64,000 nt of DNA, taken from positions 186,001 through 250,000 of the forward strand of contig NZ_CP135971.1 in the NCBI RefSeq assembly GCF_032463525.1. Direction: 5' to 3'. How positions within the stretch are numbered: the stretch's first letter is position 1; every line of letters begins with the position of its first letter. Shown piece after piece: positions 8,250 to 17,639 of the stretch. Made by a program: the position numbers and the translations under genes. This DNA comes from Pseudomonas sp. DTU_2021_1001937_2_SI_NGA_ILE_001. GTDB lineage: Bacteria; Pseudomonadota; Gammaproteobacteria; Pseudomonadales; Pseudomonadaceae. The notes below the pieces were generated by a model. It did no database searches. It saw nothing but the letters and a program-made list of their open reading frames with translations, and was not told the origin of the DNA.

Positions 8250-9245
8250 ATGACTGAAAACACCCAATATCTGTCCGCCGAGCTGAGCGCTGCCGATTCC
8301 GACAGCGAAAAGCGCGCCCAACGGGATCATCGTCACGATGTGTGGTTCCGGCGCGTCCTGCAGGCCTCGGGGATGCTGGTGCTGATACTGCTGGGCTGTA
8401 TCGCGGCATCTACTCTGTGGGGTGGAAAACTGGCCTTCGAAACCTTCGGTTTCGGCTTTCTGACCAGCACCGACTGGAACGTCAACGAAGGCAAATTCGG
8501 CGCCCTGGTGCCTATCTACGGCACGCTGGTGACCTCCTTTCTGGCCTTGCTGATCGCCGTACCGGTGAGTTTCGGCATCGCCATCTTTCTGACCGAAGTC
8601 GCGCCGCCATGGTTGCGCATGCCCATTTCCTCGGCCATCGAGCTGCTGGCTGGCATTCCTTCGATCATCTACGGCATGTGGGGCCTGTTCGTCTTCGGCC
8701 CGTTCATGGCCGCACACATTTCGCCATGGATCACCGAGCACCTCGGCAGCCTGCCGTTCGTAGGTGTGCTGTTCCAGGGCGCGCCGCTGGGTATCGGCAT
8801 GCTGACTGCCGGTATCGTGTTGGCGATCATGATCATCCCGTTCATCACCTCGGTGATGCAGGAAGTTTTCCGCACCGTACCGACGACCCTCAAGGAGTCG
8901 GCCTACGCGCTGGGCGGTACGACCTGGGAAGTGGTCTGGGACATCGTCCTGCCGTACACCCGTTCGGCGGTGGTCGGCGGTATCTTCCTCGGCCTGGGCC
9001 GTGCCCTGGGCGAGACCATGGCGGTGACCTTCGTACTGGGTAACGCCATCCAGTTCTCGCCGTCGCTGATGATGCCAAGCAGCTCGATCGCCTCGGTGAT
9101 CGCCAACGAATTCAACGAGTCCTACACCGACCTGCACCGTTCGGCGCTGATCGCCCTGGGCTTCCTGCTGTTCGTCGTGACCTTCATCGTGCTGGCCCTG
9201 GCCCGCCTGATGCTGTCCCGCCTGTCGCGCAAGGAGGGCCTATGA
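8250..9245 (+). CDS. pstC: Phosphate ABC transporter permease PstC
   Basis: A 331-residue inner-membrane permease with about six helices, one half of the phosphate channel. A cytoplasmic N-terminus of about 35 residues precedes the first helix (MLVLILLGCIAASTLWG). The ABC-permease EAA loop is visible around residues 207-226 (TLKESAYALGGTTWEVVWDIVLP), where PstB docks. The family motif AGIPSIIYGMWGLFVFGP is present. It starts with ATG 82 bases after pstS and ends in an ATGA overlap with pstA, so the two permeases are translationally coupled. The length fits the E. coli protein (319). Confidence 0.93.
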   Translation: MTENTQYLSAELSAADSDSEKRAQRDHRHDVWFRRVLQASGMLVLILLGCIAASTLWGGKLAFETFGFGFLTSTDWNVNEGKFGALVPIYGTLVTSFLALLIAVPVSFGIAIFLTEVAPPWLRMPISSAIELLAGIPSIIYGMWGLFVFGPFMAAHISPWITEHLGSLPFVGVLFQGAPLGIGMLTAGIVLAIMIIPFITSVMQEVFRTVPTTLKESAYALGGTTWEVVWDIVLPYTRSAVVGGIFLGLGRALGETMAVTFVLGNAIQFSPSLMMPSSSIASVIANEFNESYTDLHRSALIALGFLLFVVTFIVLALARLMLSRLSRKEGL

Positions 9246-10122
9246 GCGACGTGAAAGCCAACGCCAACCTGTACCGGGTTCGCGCGCTGAAAAACAACAT
9301 CGCCATGGTGCTCAGCTGCGCTGCCACGGCATTCGGCCTGCTGTGGCTGGTGTGGATCCTGCTGACCACCATAGTCGAGGGTGTCAGTGCCCTGAACCTC
9401 GACCTGTTCACCGGCATCACTCCGCCACCCGGCGCCCAGGGCGGCCTGGCCAACGCCTTCTACGGCAGCATCCTGATGTCGCTGATCGGCCTGTTGATCG
9501 GCACCCCGATCGGTCTGATGGCCGGTGTCTGGCTCGCCGAGTTCGCCCGCTACTCCAAGCTGGGCAACGCGGTGCGCTTCATCAACGACATCCTGCTCTC
9601 GGCACCGTCCATCGTCCTCGGCCTGTTCGTCTACACCGTGGTGATCCTGCCGCTGAACGCCGTAAGTGGCCACACCATCGGCTTCTCGGCCATCGCCGGT
9701 GCCATTGCCCTGGCGCTGCTGGTGATCCCGGTCGTGGTGCGCACCACCGATGAAATGATGCAGCTGCAGCCCACCACCATGCGTGAGGCGGCCCTGGCCC
9801 TGGGTGTGCCGCAGTGGAAGCTGACCATGCAGATCGTCCTGCGTGCGGCCAAGGCCGGTATCGTCACCGGCATCCTGCTGGCCCTGGCGCGCATCACCGG
9901 TGAAACCGCGCCGCTGCTGTTCACCGCATTCGGCAACCAGTTCTGGAGCAGCGACCTGCTCAAGCCGATCGCCAGCGTTCCGGTGGTGGTCTTCCAGTAC
10001 GCCATGAGCCCGTTCGAAGACTGGCACGCCCTGGCCTGGGCCGGCGCCCTGGTCATGACGCTGTTCGTACTGCTGCTGAGCCTGATGTCTCGCTTAATTC
10101 TTCTGCGCAATAAGGCGTCCTG

Positions 10123-10123
<1 letters not shown>
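9242..10123 (+). CDS. pstA: Phosphate ABC transporter permease PstA
   Basis: A 293-residue inner-membrane permease, partner of PstC. The helices include [23 protein letters not shown] near the N-terminus and [20 protein letters not shown] at the C-terminus. The EAA loop is [22 protein letters not shown], and [18 protein letters not shown] is a conserved pore segment. The length matches E. coli PstA (296), unlike the roughly 550-residue PstA of the main Pseudomonas operon. Its stop overlaps the pstB start (TGATG). Confidence 0.93.
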
Positions 10124-10902
<779 letters not shown>

Positions 10903-10926
10903 TTGCCGCCACTTGGCAGGAGCATG

Positions 10927-10959
10927 ACGGGAGCCACCCAGGTGGCTCCCGTTTTTTTT
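10927..10959 (+). terminator. Rho-independent terminator of pstSCAB
   Basis: ACGGGAGCCAC (10927-10937) pairs perfectly with GTGGCTCCCGT (10942-10952) around a 4-base loop, and the stem is followed by a run of eight T (10952-10959). It stands 25 bases after the pstB stop. Confidence 0.9.
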
Positions 10960-11047
10960 CGCCTGCGCAAAAGGTGCGGCCAGCAACATTCGGGTGGGGC
11001 CGGCTCAGGTCAGGATCGGGTGGTTCGGTCTGGGCCGCGGTCTCCCG

Positions 11048-11965
11048 TCAGGGTTTGTCTCGCTGTTCACCCATGAACGCCTCGATCCGCTCGCGCAGCC
11101 AACGCTCGGCCGGGTCGCTGTCCATCACGCTCAACCAGGTCATCGACAGGTCCAGCCCGGGTGTCTCGAAGGGCAGGGGTTCGTCCTTGAGCAAGCCCAT
11201 GCGGCTCATGGCCTCGGCGGCGTAGTCCGAGAGGTTGGCGATCAGGTCGGTGCCGGCCAGCAGTGCAGGCAGGGAGGTGAAGCGTGGTATCGACATCACC
11301 ACCTGGCGCTTGCGGCCGATGGCCTCCAGCCATTCATCGGCGAAGCTGCTGACGCTGGCCACGTGGGACACCACCACGTGCGGGCGCGAGCAGTATTCGT
11401 CGAGGGTCATCGGTGTTTGCGCGGCGTCGGCGCGCACCACCCGTGGCTGGCAGTTGCGCAGGCGCTTGCGCTTGGCGTTGGCTGGCAGGTCGCGGGTCAG
11501 GCACACGCCCACGGTGATTTCCCCGGACATCAGCAGGTCGGAGATATTCCAGTAATCGGCATGCTTGACCACCAGCACGATACCCGGCGCCTCCTCGCGC
11601 AGGGCGCGCATCATGGCCGGCAGCAGGCTGAACTCCACGTCGTCGGACAGCCCGATACGGAAGGTCAGGGTGCTCACCGCCGGGTCGAACTCGCGGGTCA
11701 GGCTCAGCGCGGTGGACATCGCGTCCAGGGCCGGGGTCAGGTGGCGGAGAATCTCGTGGGCCCGCGCCGTGGGTTCCATGCGATGCCCCACGCGCACGAA
11801 CAGTGGATCGTCGAGCAGATTGCGCAGCCGGTTCAGCGCTGCACTGATGGTCGGCTGGCCGAGAAACAGCTTTTCCGCCGCTCGGGTGACGTTGCGTTCC
11901 TGCATCAGGGTCTCGAACACCACCATCAGGTTGATGTCCGCCTTGCGCAGCTCGTTACGATTCAT
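11048..11965 (-). CDS. LysR-family transcriptional regulator (NodD/LeuO-like group)
   Basis: A 305-residue LysR regulator. The HTH is in residues 1-65 (LRKADINLMVVFETLMQERNVTRAAEKLFLGQPTISAALNRLRNLLDDPLFVR), the pattern of the NodD/LeuO/SyrM branch, where DPLF follows the recognition helix. The C-terminal effector domain is complete. The ATG at 11965 has AGGA 8 bases upstream and is preferred to the TTG at 11971. The divergent gene is an exported alpha/beta hydrolase 250 bases away, which is the natural candidate target. The ligand is not known. Confidence 0.88.
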   Translation of the reverse strand: MNRNELRKADINLMVVFETLMQERNVTRAAEKLFLGQPTISAALNRLRNLLDDPLFVRVGHRMEPTARAHEILRHLTPALDAMSTALSLTREFDPAVSTLTFRIGLSDDVEFSLLPAMMRALREEAPGIVLVVKHADYWNISDLLMSGEITVGVCLTRDLPANAKRKRLRNCQPRVVRADAAQTPMTLDEYCSRPHVVVSHVASVSSFADEWLEAIGRKRQVVMSIPRFTSLPALLAGTDLIANLSDYAAEAMSRMGLLKDEPLPFETPGLDLSMTWLSVMDSDPAERWLRERIEAFMGEQRDKP

Positions 11966-12214
11966 CGGCAAATTCCTTGATTCCGGCCCCCAGGTGCCGG
12001 CCGATGGGCGCCAGTCTAAAAAGTGCCATCACCCGGCGTCCAGCCTGTTGCCGTCGCCCGCCAAAACTTTTTGCAATGCATTTTCACCTTGCGAGCGTAA
12101 TTGTCGTGCGCTTCGGTGGTCTGTGTTCGGTACGCTGCCTGGCTCGGCTCAGCGCTGCCGTCGCTCTGGCACGAGGCTTCGCGCCGACCCCAACAAGGAA
12201 AAGGAGCTATTCGC

Positions 12215-13219
12215 ATGCAGGTTGCAAAGATCGCCACCCTGGCATTGTCCATCGCCTTGCCGGGCCTGGCCCAGGCCGCCACGCCGAGCTACGGCGAGCG
12301 TCTGGAGGGCTTTGCCTATCCCTATCCGCTCAAGTCGTTCGCCTTCGAGTCGCAGAACCAGAAACTGGAAATGGGCTACATGGACGTCGCACCCAACGGC
12401 AAGGCCAACGGGCGCACGGCAGTGCTGATGCACGGCAAGAACTTCTGTGGCGCCACCTGGGTGGCGACCATCAAGACCCTCAGCGAAGCCGGCTACCGGG
12501 TCATTGCCCCGGACCAGATCGGTTTCTGCACCTCCAGCAAGCCCGCGCATTACCAGTACAGCTTCCAGCAGCTGGCGCTCAACACCCATGCGCTGCTCGA
12601 CAGCCTGGGCGTCGACAAGGTGTCGCTGGTCGGTCATTCCACCGGCGGCATGCTCGCCACCCGTTTCGCCCTGATGTACCCGCAGCAGACTGACAAGTTG
12701 GTGATGGTCAACCCCATCGGCCTGGAGGACTGGAAAGCCGAAGGCGTACCGTACCGCAGCGTTGACCAGTGGTACCAGCGGGAGCTGAAGGTGAGCGCCG
12801 AGGGCATCCGCCAGTATGAACAGAAGACCTATTACGATGGGCGCTGGAAGCCCGAGTACGACCAGTGGGTGAACATGCTCGCCGGCCTGTTCAACGGCCC
12901 CGGCAAGCAGGCCGTGGCGTGGAATTCGGCGTTGATCTACGACATGATCTTCACCCAGCCGGTGTTCTACGAGTTCCCCAACCTCAAGGTGCCGACCCTG
13001 CTGATGATCGGCGACCGCGACACCACCGCCATTGGCAGCGACATCGCCCCGCCTGAGGTCAAGGAACGCATCGGCCAGTACGCGCAATTGGGCAAGGACA
13101 CCGCCAAGCGCATTCCGGGTGCCGAGCTGGTCGAGTTCAAGGGCCTGGGTCACGCGCCGCAGATGGAAGAGCCCGAGCGCTTCCACAAGGCGTTGCTGGA
13201 GGGCCTGCAGTTGAAATAA
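12215..13219 (+). CDS. Exported alpha/beta hydrolase
   Basis: A 334-residue alpha/beta-hydrolase-fold enzyme with a Sec signal peptide (MQVAKIATLALSIALPGLAQA). The oxyanion region is LMHGKNFCGATW, the nucleophile elbow GHSTGG (Ser), the acid loop IGDRDTT (Asp) and the C-terminal histidine GLGHAPQMEEPERF, so the triad is intact. Members of this group are esterases, lactonases or epoxide-hydrolase-like; the substrate cannot be told. It starts at ATG 12215 with AAGGAG 8 bases upstream. Periplasmic location is inferred from the signal peptide. It is probably controlled by the divergent LysR gene. Confidence 0.87.
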   Translation: MQVAKIATLALSIALPGLAQAATPSYGERLEGFAYPYPLKSFAFESQNQKLEMGYMDVAPNGKANGRTAVLMHGKNFCGATWVATIKTLSEAGYRVIAPDQIGFCTSSKPAHYQYSFQQLALNTHALLDSLGVDKVSLVGHSTGGMLATRFALMYPQQTDKLVMVNPIGLEDWKAEGVPYRSVDQWYQRELKVSAEGIRQYEQKTYYDGRWKPEYDQWVNMLAGLFNGPGKQAVAWNSALIYDMIFTQPVFYEFPNLKVPTLLMIGDRDTTAIGSDIAPPEVKERIGQYAQLGKDTAKRIPGAELVEFKGLGHAPQMEEPERFHKALLEGLQLK

Positions 13220-13348
13220 CGGCCGCTTGCGCAGCAGGCCGGCCCTTATACCTCGGCCCAGGCGCGTCAGTTGGGCGCTTGACTGCTTTTGTTGGAGAGC
13301 GTGTTCGCGAATGGAAGGCTATCTGGACCGGGTACACCCGTCGCTGCA

Positions 13349-13560
13349 TCAGTGCCCTTGAGTCACCTTTCCGCCTTTACGGCGGGTTACTTTTGGTTTC
13401 CAGGTGCCCTGCGCGCCAAAAGTAACCAAAAGCCATTGCTCCTGGCTTGGGTCTGCCCTGCGGGCAGACTTCCCTCCTTCCGGCCTGCGCCGAAGTCGCG
13501 TTCGGCGGCGTCTGTAAGTTCTGTGCTTGAAAAGCAAAAGCGACGCCAGACCAGATTCCT
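13349..13560. repeat. Dispersed intergenic repeat with GGTTACTTTTGG arms
   Basis: A non-coding block after the hydrolase gene. Its core is a perfect 12-base inverted repeat, GGTTACTTTTGG (13385-13396) and CCAAAAGTAACC (13416-13427), followed by GTCTGCCC-TGCG-GGGCAGAC-like pairing near 13450-13470. From memory this is a repeat family found between genes in many Pseudomonas genomes; its role is unknown. Reading frames in it are not protein-like. Confidence 0.5.
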
Positions 13561-13720
13561 CTGATCTAAAAGATCAGTATTGGTTTTAACCGCAATACTG
13601 TTCGCTTAAGCGGAATGTGGCCCGGTGGGAGCGGCTTTAGCCGCGAAAGCGCCAGGAAATTCAGTGCATCTGTTGTGAGCTTGCGGTCGCTTCGCGGCTG
13701 AAGCCGCTCCTATCCGGTCT
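13561..13720. repeat. Small hairpins plus REPIN (GAGCGGCTT family)
   Basis: CTGATC-TAAAA-GATCAG (13561-13577) and CAGTATTG/CAATACTG (13575-13582 with 13593-13600) are small hairpins. They are followed by a REP pair: GGGAGCGGCTTTAGCCGCGAA near 13627-13647 and its inverted partner TTCGCGGCTGAAGCCGCTCC at 13691-13710. This is the same REP family as the IS110-interrupted copy at 16.3/17.5 kb and the array at 36.4 kb. Confidence 0.75.
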
Positions 13721-13844
13721 AGCTGACCGCTATTGCACTCAGGTCTGAAACCGACCAAGACTCGCCATATCGAAACAGCCGCACATCAACACCCGGCGAA
13801 TCTTGGTATGGTGATCTTACCGTGCCATGCCATAAGGAAATCTC

Positions 13845-15503
13845 ATGAGCTTGTCCCTGCTGAGTCGCTACGCGTTCTTCGTTGGCTGCGTGCTGTTCAC
13901 CCTGGCAACCCTGCCATTCGCCCATCAGCATGAATGGCTATGGCCATTGACCCTGGTGTTCGGGCTGCTCAGCCTGCTGGGTGTTTTCGACCTGCTGCAA
14001 TCGCGCCATGCCGTGCGCCGCAACTACCCCATTCTGGGCAACATTCGCTACCTGATCGAAGGCATTCGCCCGGAAATTCGCCAGTACTTGCTGGAAGCCG
14101 ACGGTGAAGCCTTGCCCTTTTCCCGAGCCCAGCGCGCCCTGGTGTATTCCCGAGCCAAGAACGAGCCTTCGGACAAGCCGTTCGGCACCTTGATGAACGT
14201 CTACCAGACCGGCTACGAGTTCATCAGCCACTCCATGCGCCCCGCGCCGCTGTCGGACCCGGCCAGCTTTCGGGTAGAGATCGGAGGGCCGCAATGCACG
14301 CAACCCTACTCGGCTTCGGTGTTCAACATCTCGGCGATGAGCTTCGGTTCGCTTAGCGCCAACGCCATCCGCGCCCTGAACAAGGGCGCCAAACTGGGCC
14401 AGTTCTCTCACGACACGGGGGAGGGCAGCATCAGCCCTTACCACCGGGAGCATGGCGGGGACCTGGTCTGGGAGCTGGGTAGCGGCTATTTCGGCTGTCG
14501 CACCGACGACGGTCATTTCGACGCCCAGAAGTTCGCTCGGCAGGCCAGCGACCCGCAGGTGAAGATGATCGAGATCAAGCTCAGCCAGGGTGCCAAACCC
14601 GGCCATGGCGGTATCCTGCCCAAGCACAAGGTCACCCAGGAAATCGCCAGCACCCGTGGCGTGCCGATGGGCGAAGATTGCATCTCGCCTTCCAGCCACA
14701 GCGCCTTCTCCACACCCCTGGGACTGATGCACTTCATCGCCCAGCTGCGCGAGTTGTCCGGCGGCAAGCCGGTCGGGTTCAAGCTGTGCCTGGGCCACCC
14801 GTGGGAATTCATGGGCATCGCCAAAGCCATGCTGGAAACCGGGATACTGCCTGACTTCATCGTCATCGATGGTGCGGAAGGTGGCACCGGTGCGGCACCG
14901 GTGGAGTTCACCGACCACCTTGGTGTACCGATGCGCGAGGGCCTGTTGTTCGTGCACAACACTCTGGTGGGCATCAACCTGCGCGACAAGATCAAGCTGG
15001 GCGCCAGTGGCAAGATCATCAGCGCTTTCGATATCGCCAGTGTCCTGGCCATCGGCGCAGACTGGGGTAATGCTGCCCGTGGCTTCATGTTCGCCATCGG
15101 CTGCATCCAGTCGCAGTCTTGCCATACCAACAAATGTCCGACCGGCGTCGCCACCCAGGACCCACTGCGCCAGCGCGCCCTGGTGGTCGAAGACAAGGCC
15201 ACCCGCGTCTACAACTTCCACCGCAGCACCTTGCATGCCCTGGCCGAAATGCTCGCCGCCGCCGGCCTGAGCCACCCCTCGCAACTCACCGCCCGCCACC
15301 TGGTGCGGCGTATGTCCGCCACCGAAGTGAAACTGTTCTCCCAGCTGCACGTGTTCCTCAAGCCAGGCGAACTGCTCAGCGGCGATGTGGCCGGAGAGTT
15401 CTACGCCCGCATGTGGCGTGCGGCACGGTCCGACAGCTTCGACCCGATGCCGGCGGATGAAACGGCGATGGAGCCGACGGTGATTGGGCAGGCGAGAGCG
15501 TAA
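13845..15503 (+). CDS. FMN-binding glutamate synthase family protein
   Basis: A 552-residue protein like the synthase (FMN/Fe-S) domain of glutamate synthase large subunit, without the glutaminase part. Two N-terminal membrane helices (about residues 8-25 and 33-52) anchor it in the inner membrane. The (beta/alpha)8 barrel shows SVFNISAMSFGSLSANAIRALNKGA, the substrate-site TGEGSISPYH, IEIKLSQGAKPGHGGILP, IVIDGAEGGTGAAP and the [3Fe-4S] motif C-x5-C-x4-C in GCIQSQSCHTNKCPTG. Cofactor sites are complete; the natural substrate of this stand-alone family is not established. It starts at ATG 13845 with AAGGA upstream. It is a single gene. Confidence 0.9.
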   Translation: MSLSLLSRYAFFVGCVLFTLATLPFAHQHEWLWPLTLVFGLLSLLGVFDLLQSRHAVRRNYPILGNIRYLIEGIRPEIRQYLLEADGEALPFSRAQRALVYSRAKNEPSDKPFGTLMNVYQTGYEFISHSMRPAPLSDPASFRVEIGGPQCTQPYSASVFNISAMSFGSLSANAIRALNKGAKLGQFSHDTGEGSISPYHREHGGDLVWELGSGYFGCRTDDGHFDAQKFARQASDPQVKMIEIKLSQGAKPGHGGILPKHKVTQEIASTRGVPMGEDCISPSSHSAFSTPLGLMHFIAQLRELSGGKPVGFKLCLGHPWEFMGIAKAMLETGILPDFIVIDGAEGGTGAAPVEFTDHLGVPMREGLLFVHNTLVGINLRDKIKLGASGKIISAFDIASVLAIGADWGNAARGFMFAIGCIQSQSCHTNKCPTGVATQDPLRQRALVVEDKATRVYNFHRSTLHALAEMLAAAGLSHPSQLTARHLVRRMSATEVKLFSQLHVFLKPGELLSGDVAGEFYARMWRAARSDSFDPMPADETAMEPTVIGQARA

Positions 15504-15754
15504 CAGGCAGGGTATGTCGCTGGGCGGCGCTGCAGGCGACGAAAGTCGCCTTTGAGGCTTCTGATGATTCTGTCGTTAGACGGTGCCGGCTAGGTGTTTT
15601 GAGGTTGGCGGATGTCGATCACTGCTTTCGGCCAGACGCTGACCTTTCCAGGAATGTAAGTTATAGCTCGCTGCGGTCTCCGTTCATGGATGCCCGCAGC
15701 CTTATAGGCTCCCGTTTTTCCCCCTCAAGACATTGCATCGATCAAGGACGTCTC

Positions 15755-16204
15755 ATGAGTATCCTGCGTTTTACCTTGTTTAGCTTGTTTCTCAGCGTGG
15801 CTGGCTTTGCGCACGCGCAGGACGTACCGGATTACGGCGGCGTTCCCGATAAGTTGATACAGAAAGTCGGAGAGAAAGACTTCAAAGGAATGTTCAAGGT
15901 CATGTTCAGCGCCGCAAAGAATGAACAAAAGTCAGATACGGAAATGCTGGATGGCTTCTCCAAGCAGCTTGAAGAGCAGCTCGAGGACGCGGGAGATTTT
16001 TTGGATGCTGATTTGTACAAAGAAGAGCGCTTCGGGCAGCGTGTGAGCATTCTTAATTACGTAGTGAATTACTCCAGCAAGCCTGTGGGGGTCACCATCA
16101 AGATGTATAAAACGCGCATCGGTTGGGTCGCACTCAACGTGATGGTCAAAAGTGATTTCGACAAGTTCCTCAACGAAATGCGCGGTTTGCCGGCCAGTAA
16201 ATGA
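15755..16204 (+). CDS. Small secreted hypothetical protein
   Basis: A 149-residue protein with a signal peptide (MSILRFTLFSLFLSVAGFAHA, cleaved before QDVPDYG). The mature part is charged and probably alpha+beta (FKGMFKVMFSAAKNEQ, GQRVSILNYVVNYSSKPVGVTIKMYKTRIGWVALNVMVKSDFDKFL), resembling a DUF4019/NTF2-like periplasmic fold, which is only an impression. It starts at ATG 15755, preceded by AAGGA. Its base composition is noticeably more AT-rich than that of its neighbours, which may mean transfer. No function is assigned. Confidence 0.65.
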   Translation: MSILRFTLFSLFLSVAGFAHAQDVPDYGGVPDKLIQKVGEKDFKGMFKVMFSAAKNEQKSDTEMLDGFSKQLEEQLEDAGDFLDADLYKEERFGQRVSILNYVVNYSSKPVGVTIKMYKTRIGWVALNVMVKSDFDKFLNEMRGLPASK

Positions 16205-16287
16205 CTGTGAAAAGCGCCGGGCCTTCAAGTATCAAGTGATTGCTGAAAGCGCTAGCCATTACGGGAATTCTGGGTATTCGCTGGATC

Positions 16288-16337
16288 GGTGGGGGCGGCT
16301 TTAGCCGCAATACTGGTCAGTTAGACCGGGTAGGAGC
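16288..16337. repeat. Left part of a REPIN interrupted by IS110
   Basis: A REP copy (GGTGGGGGCGGCTTTAGCCG from 16288) and the first bases of its inverted partner, ending TTAGACCGGGTAGGAGC at 16337. The rest of that second REP (GCGGCTTCAGCCGCGA) resumes at 17509, so the insertion sequence split a REP within its stem. Confidence 0.8.
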
Positions 16338-16368
16338 CAACTGTCTTTCACCGAAGATCGACCAACGG

Positions 16369-17298
16369 TCAAATTGCACCCTCTCGCCATGGTGCACCAT
16401 CTCGCACCATGGCGTTTAACCTCACCAGCAGGACTCGCATGCACGCCGTCAGCGCCACCTTCGCGCACTTACCTCGGGCGCGAAGTTGAGCGTATCGGTT
16501 CTTGAAGTCCTCGTTGTAACGGACCATCACCAAGGTACTCATGTACATCGCACGGCGTAGCTTCGCGCGTCCGCCGTAAATGTGCCGGTTACCGCGCTTA
16601 GTCCCACTGTCGTTGTTGTAAGGCGCCACTCCTGCCAAGGCCGCCACCTGTCCACGACTCAGATCCCCCAGCTCGGGCAGATAGCAAAACAGGCTGGAGA
16701 TCGACACCGCGCCGATGCCTTTGATCGCTTGCAGGCGGTCCACCAAGGCCCCATCGACCTGTCGAGTCTGTGCAGCAATGCGTCGGTCTGCTGCCTTGAT
16801 CATCTCTTGGATTTTGGCATTGAGCTCCCGATAGGCCTGCTGCACTTCAGGTTCTTGCGCTTGTTGAATACGGCGACGGTTGTCATCACGCTGCTGAACG
16901 AAGGCGTCACGCTGGTTCACCAGTTCGGTCAACTTATCGCGCGCTTCATCGGCCACCACAAACTCTTTCTTTCGCAAGGCATGGGCGAACATGGCCAGCA
17001 TCTGCGCATCGATCGAGTCGGTTTTGGCTTGCTTGCCCATGGCCAGAGCGAACTGGCGAGCACGCAGCGGATTGATACGCATGACCTTGAATCTGGCCTT
17101 GGCCAGGAGTTTGACCGATAACCTTTCATAGCCGCCTGTGGCCTCAACCAGTACCTGCTCGACCCGGTTATCACTCAACCATTGGATAAGCTGGTGGATT
17201 CCTTCAGAGGTGTTGGTGGTGCAGAAGCTATTGCTCTGGGGATACAGCGCAATCTGCAGGGTATCTTTGGCGACATCGATTCCGGCGTAGGCGGTCAT
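16369..17298 (-). CDS. IS110-family transposase (bridge-RNA-type recombinase)
   Basis: A 309-residue DEDD recombinase. The N-terminal RuvC-like domain shows D in YAGIDVAKDT, E in LVEATGGYE and the D residues of KTDSIDAQML. A central coiled coil spans about residues 105-160. The C-terminal Transposase_20 domain has LQAIKGIGAVSISSL (helix-hairpin-helix-like) and the catalytic-serine region GVAPYNNDSGTKRG. It is full length and without stops, so the element may be active. It starts at ATG 17298. In IS110 systems this protein works with a bridge RNA encoded next to it, for which a candidate is visible at 17300-17507. Confidence 0.93.
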   Translation of the reverse strand: MTAYAGIDVAKDTLQIALYPQSNSFCTTNTSEGIHQLIQWLSDNRVEQVLVEATGGYERLSVKLLAKARFKVMRINPLRARQFALAMGKQAKTDSIDAQMLAMFAHALRKKEFVVADEARDKLTELVNQRDAFVQQRDDNRRRIQQAQEPEVQQAYRELNAKIQEMIKAADRRIAAQTRQVDGALVDRLQAIKGIGAVSISSLFCYLPELGDLSRGQVAALAGVAPYNNDSGTKRGNRHIYGGRAKLRRAMYMSTLVMVRYNEDFKNRYAQLRARGKCAKVALTACMRVLLVRLNAMVRDGAPWREGAI

Positions 17299-17299
17299 A

Positions 17300-17507
17300 A
17301 GAAAAACCTCTAGGCTTAAGGGCGAGAGGTCACTCTGAACGGGCTCACGCTTGTTGTTCGAGGTCGGACTCAGTCAACTGTTCGAGCTTGGAGTCAGAGT
17401 GAAAAGAGTGGATGGCAGTTGGGCTCCTACACGTGCTCCAGGGCACCGCGGCTTAACAGTTGCCATCCACCCCTCTCACCTCTGACTTTACCCTGTCGAA
17501 AGACACA
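17300..17507 (-). ncRNA. Candidate IS110 bridge RNA
   Basis: On the minus strand, upstream of the transposase, two hairpins with guide-bearing internal loops are visible. The target loop has outer stem GTGGATGGCA (17408-17417) with TGCCATCCAC (17461-17470) and inner stem GTGC/GCAC. Its two loop sides contain GCTCCTAC (17423-17430), complementary to the left REP flank GTAGGAGC, and GCGGCTT (17448-17454), identical to the right flank. The donor loop has outer stem TCACTCTGA (17330-17338) with TCAGAGTGA (17394-17402). Its sides contain CAACTGT (17375-17381), identical to the left element end (16338-16344), and GCTTGT, the complement of the right end ACAAGC. The order target loop, donor loop, recombinase is as described for IS621-type bridge RNAs. 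Confidence 0.8.
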
Positions 17508-17508
17508 A

Positions 17509-17600
17509 GCGGCTTCAGCCGCGAGGCGACGGCATGTTCACAGCAGATGCAGTGAATTTCCTGGCGCTTTCGCGGCTAAAGCCGCTCCCACCGAGCCCCG
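17509..17600. repeat. Right part of the interrupted REPIN
   Basis: It resumes with GCGGCTTCAGCCGCGAGGC, then the usual spacer (GCATGTTCACAGCAGATGCA) and the inverted REP (GCTTTCGCGGCTAAAGCCGC, 17566-17585). Together with 16288-16337 it makes one complete REPIN. Confidence 0.8.
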
Positions 17601-17639
17601 TGACGCTTAACCGAACAGTATTGTCTGTAGGCTGTTTCA

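Larger units (their letters stand above)
16335..17510 (-). mobile_element. IS110-family insertion sequence inside a REP
   Basis: An element of about 1.17 kb, bounded by AGC at 16335-16337 and AGC at 17508-17510, which are the shared core of the split REP (intact REP copies read GGGTAGGAGCGGCTTCAGCC). It has one transposase gene on the minus strand, 31 bases of downstream non-coding end and about 209 bases of upstream non-coding end. There are no terminal inverted repeats, as expected for the IS110 group. REP sequences are known targets for IS110-family elements in Pseudomonas. The long non-coding end upstream of the transposase places it in the IS110 rather than the IS1111 group. Confidence 0.88.

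Noticed and set aside
13349..13537. Short minus-strand frame in the dispersed repeat
   Set aside because: Lies within a repeat with perfect inverted arms; no ribosome site or domain.
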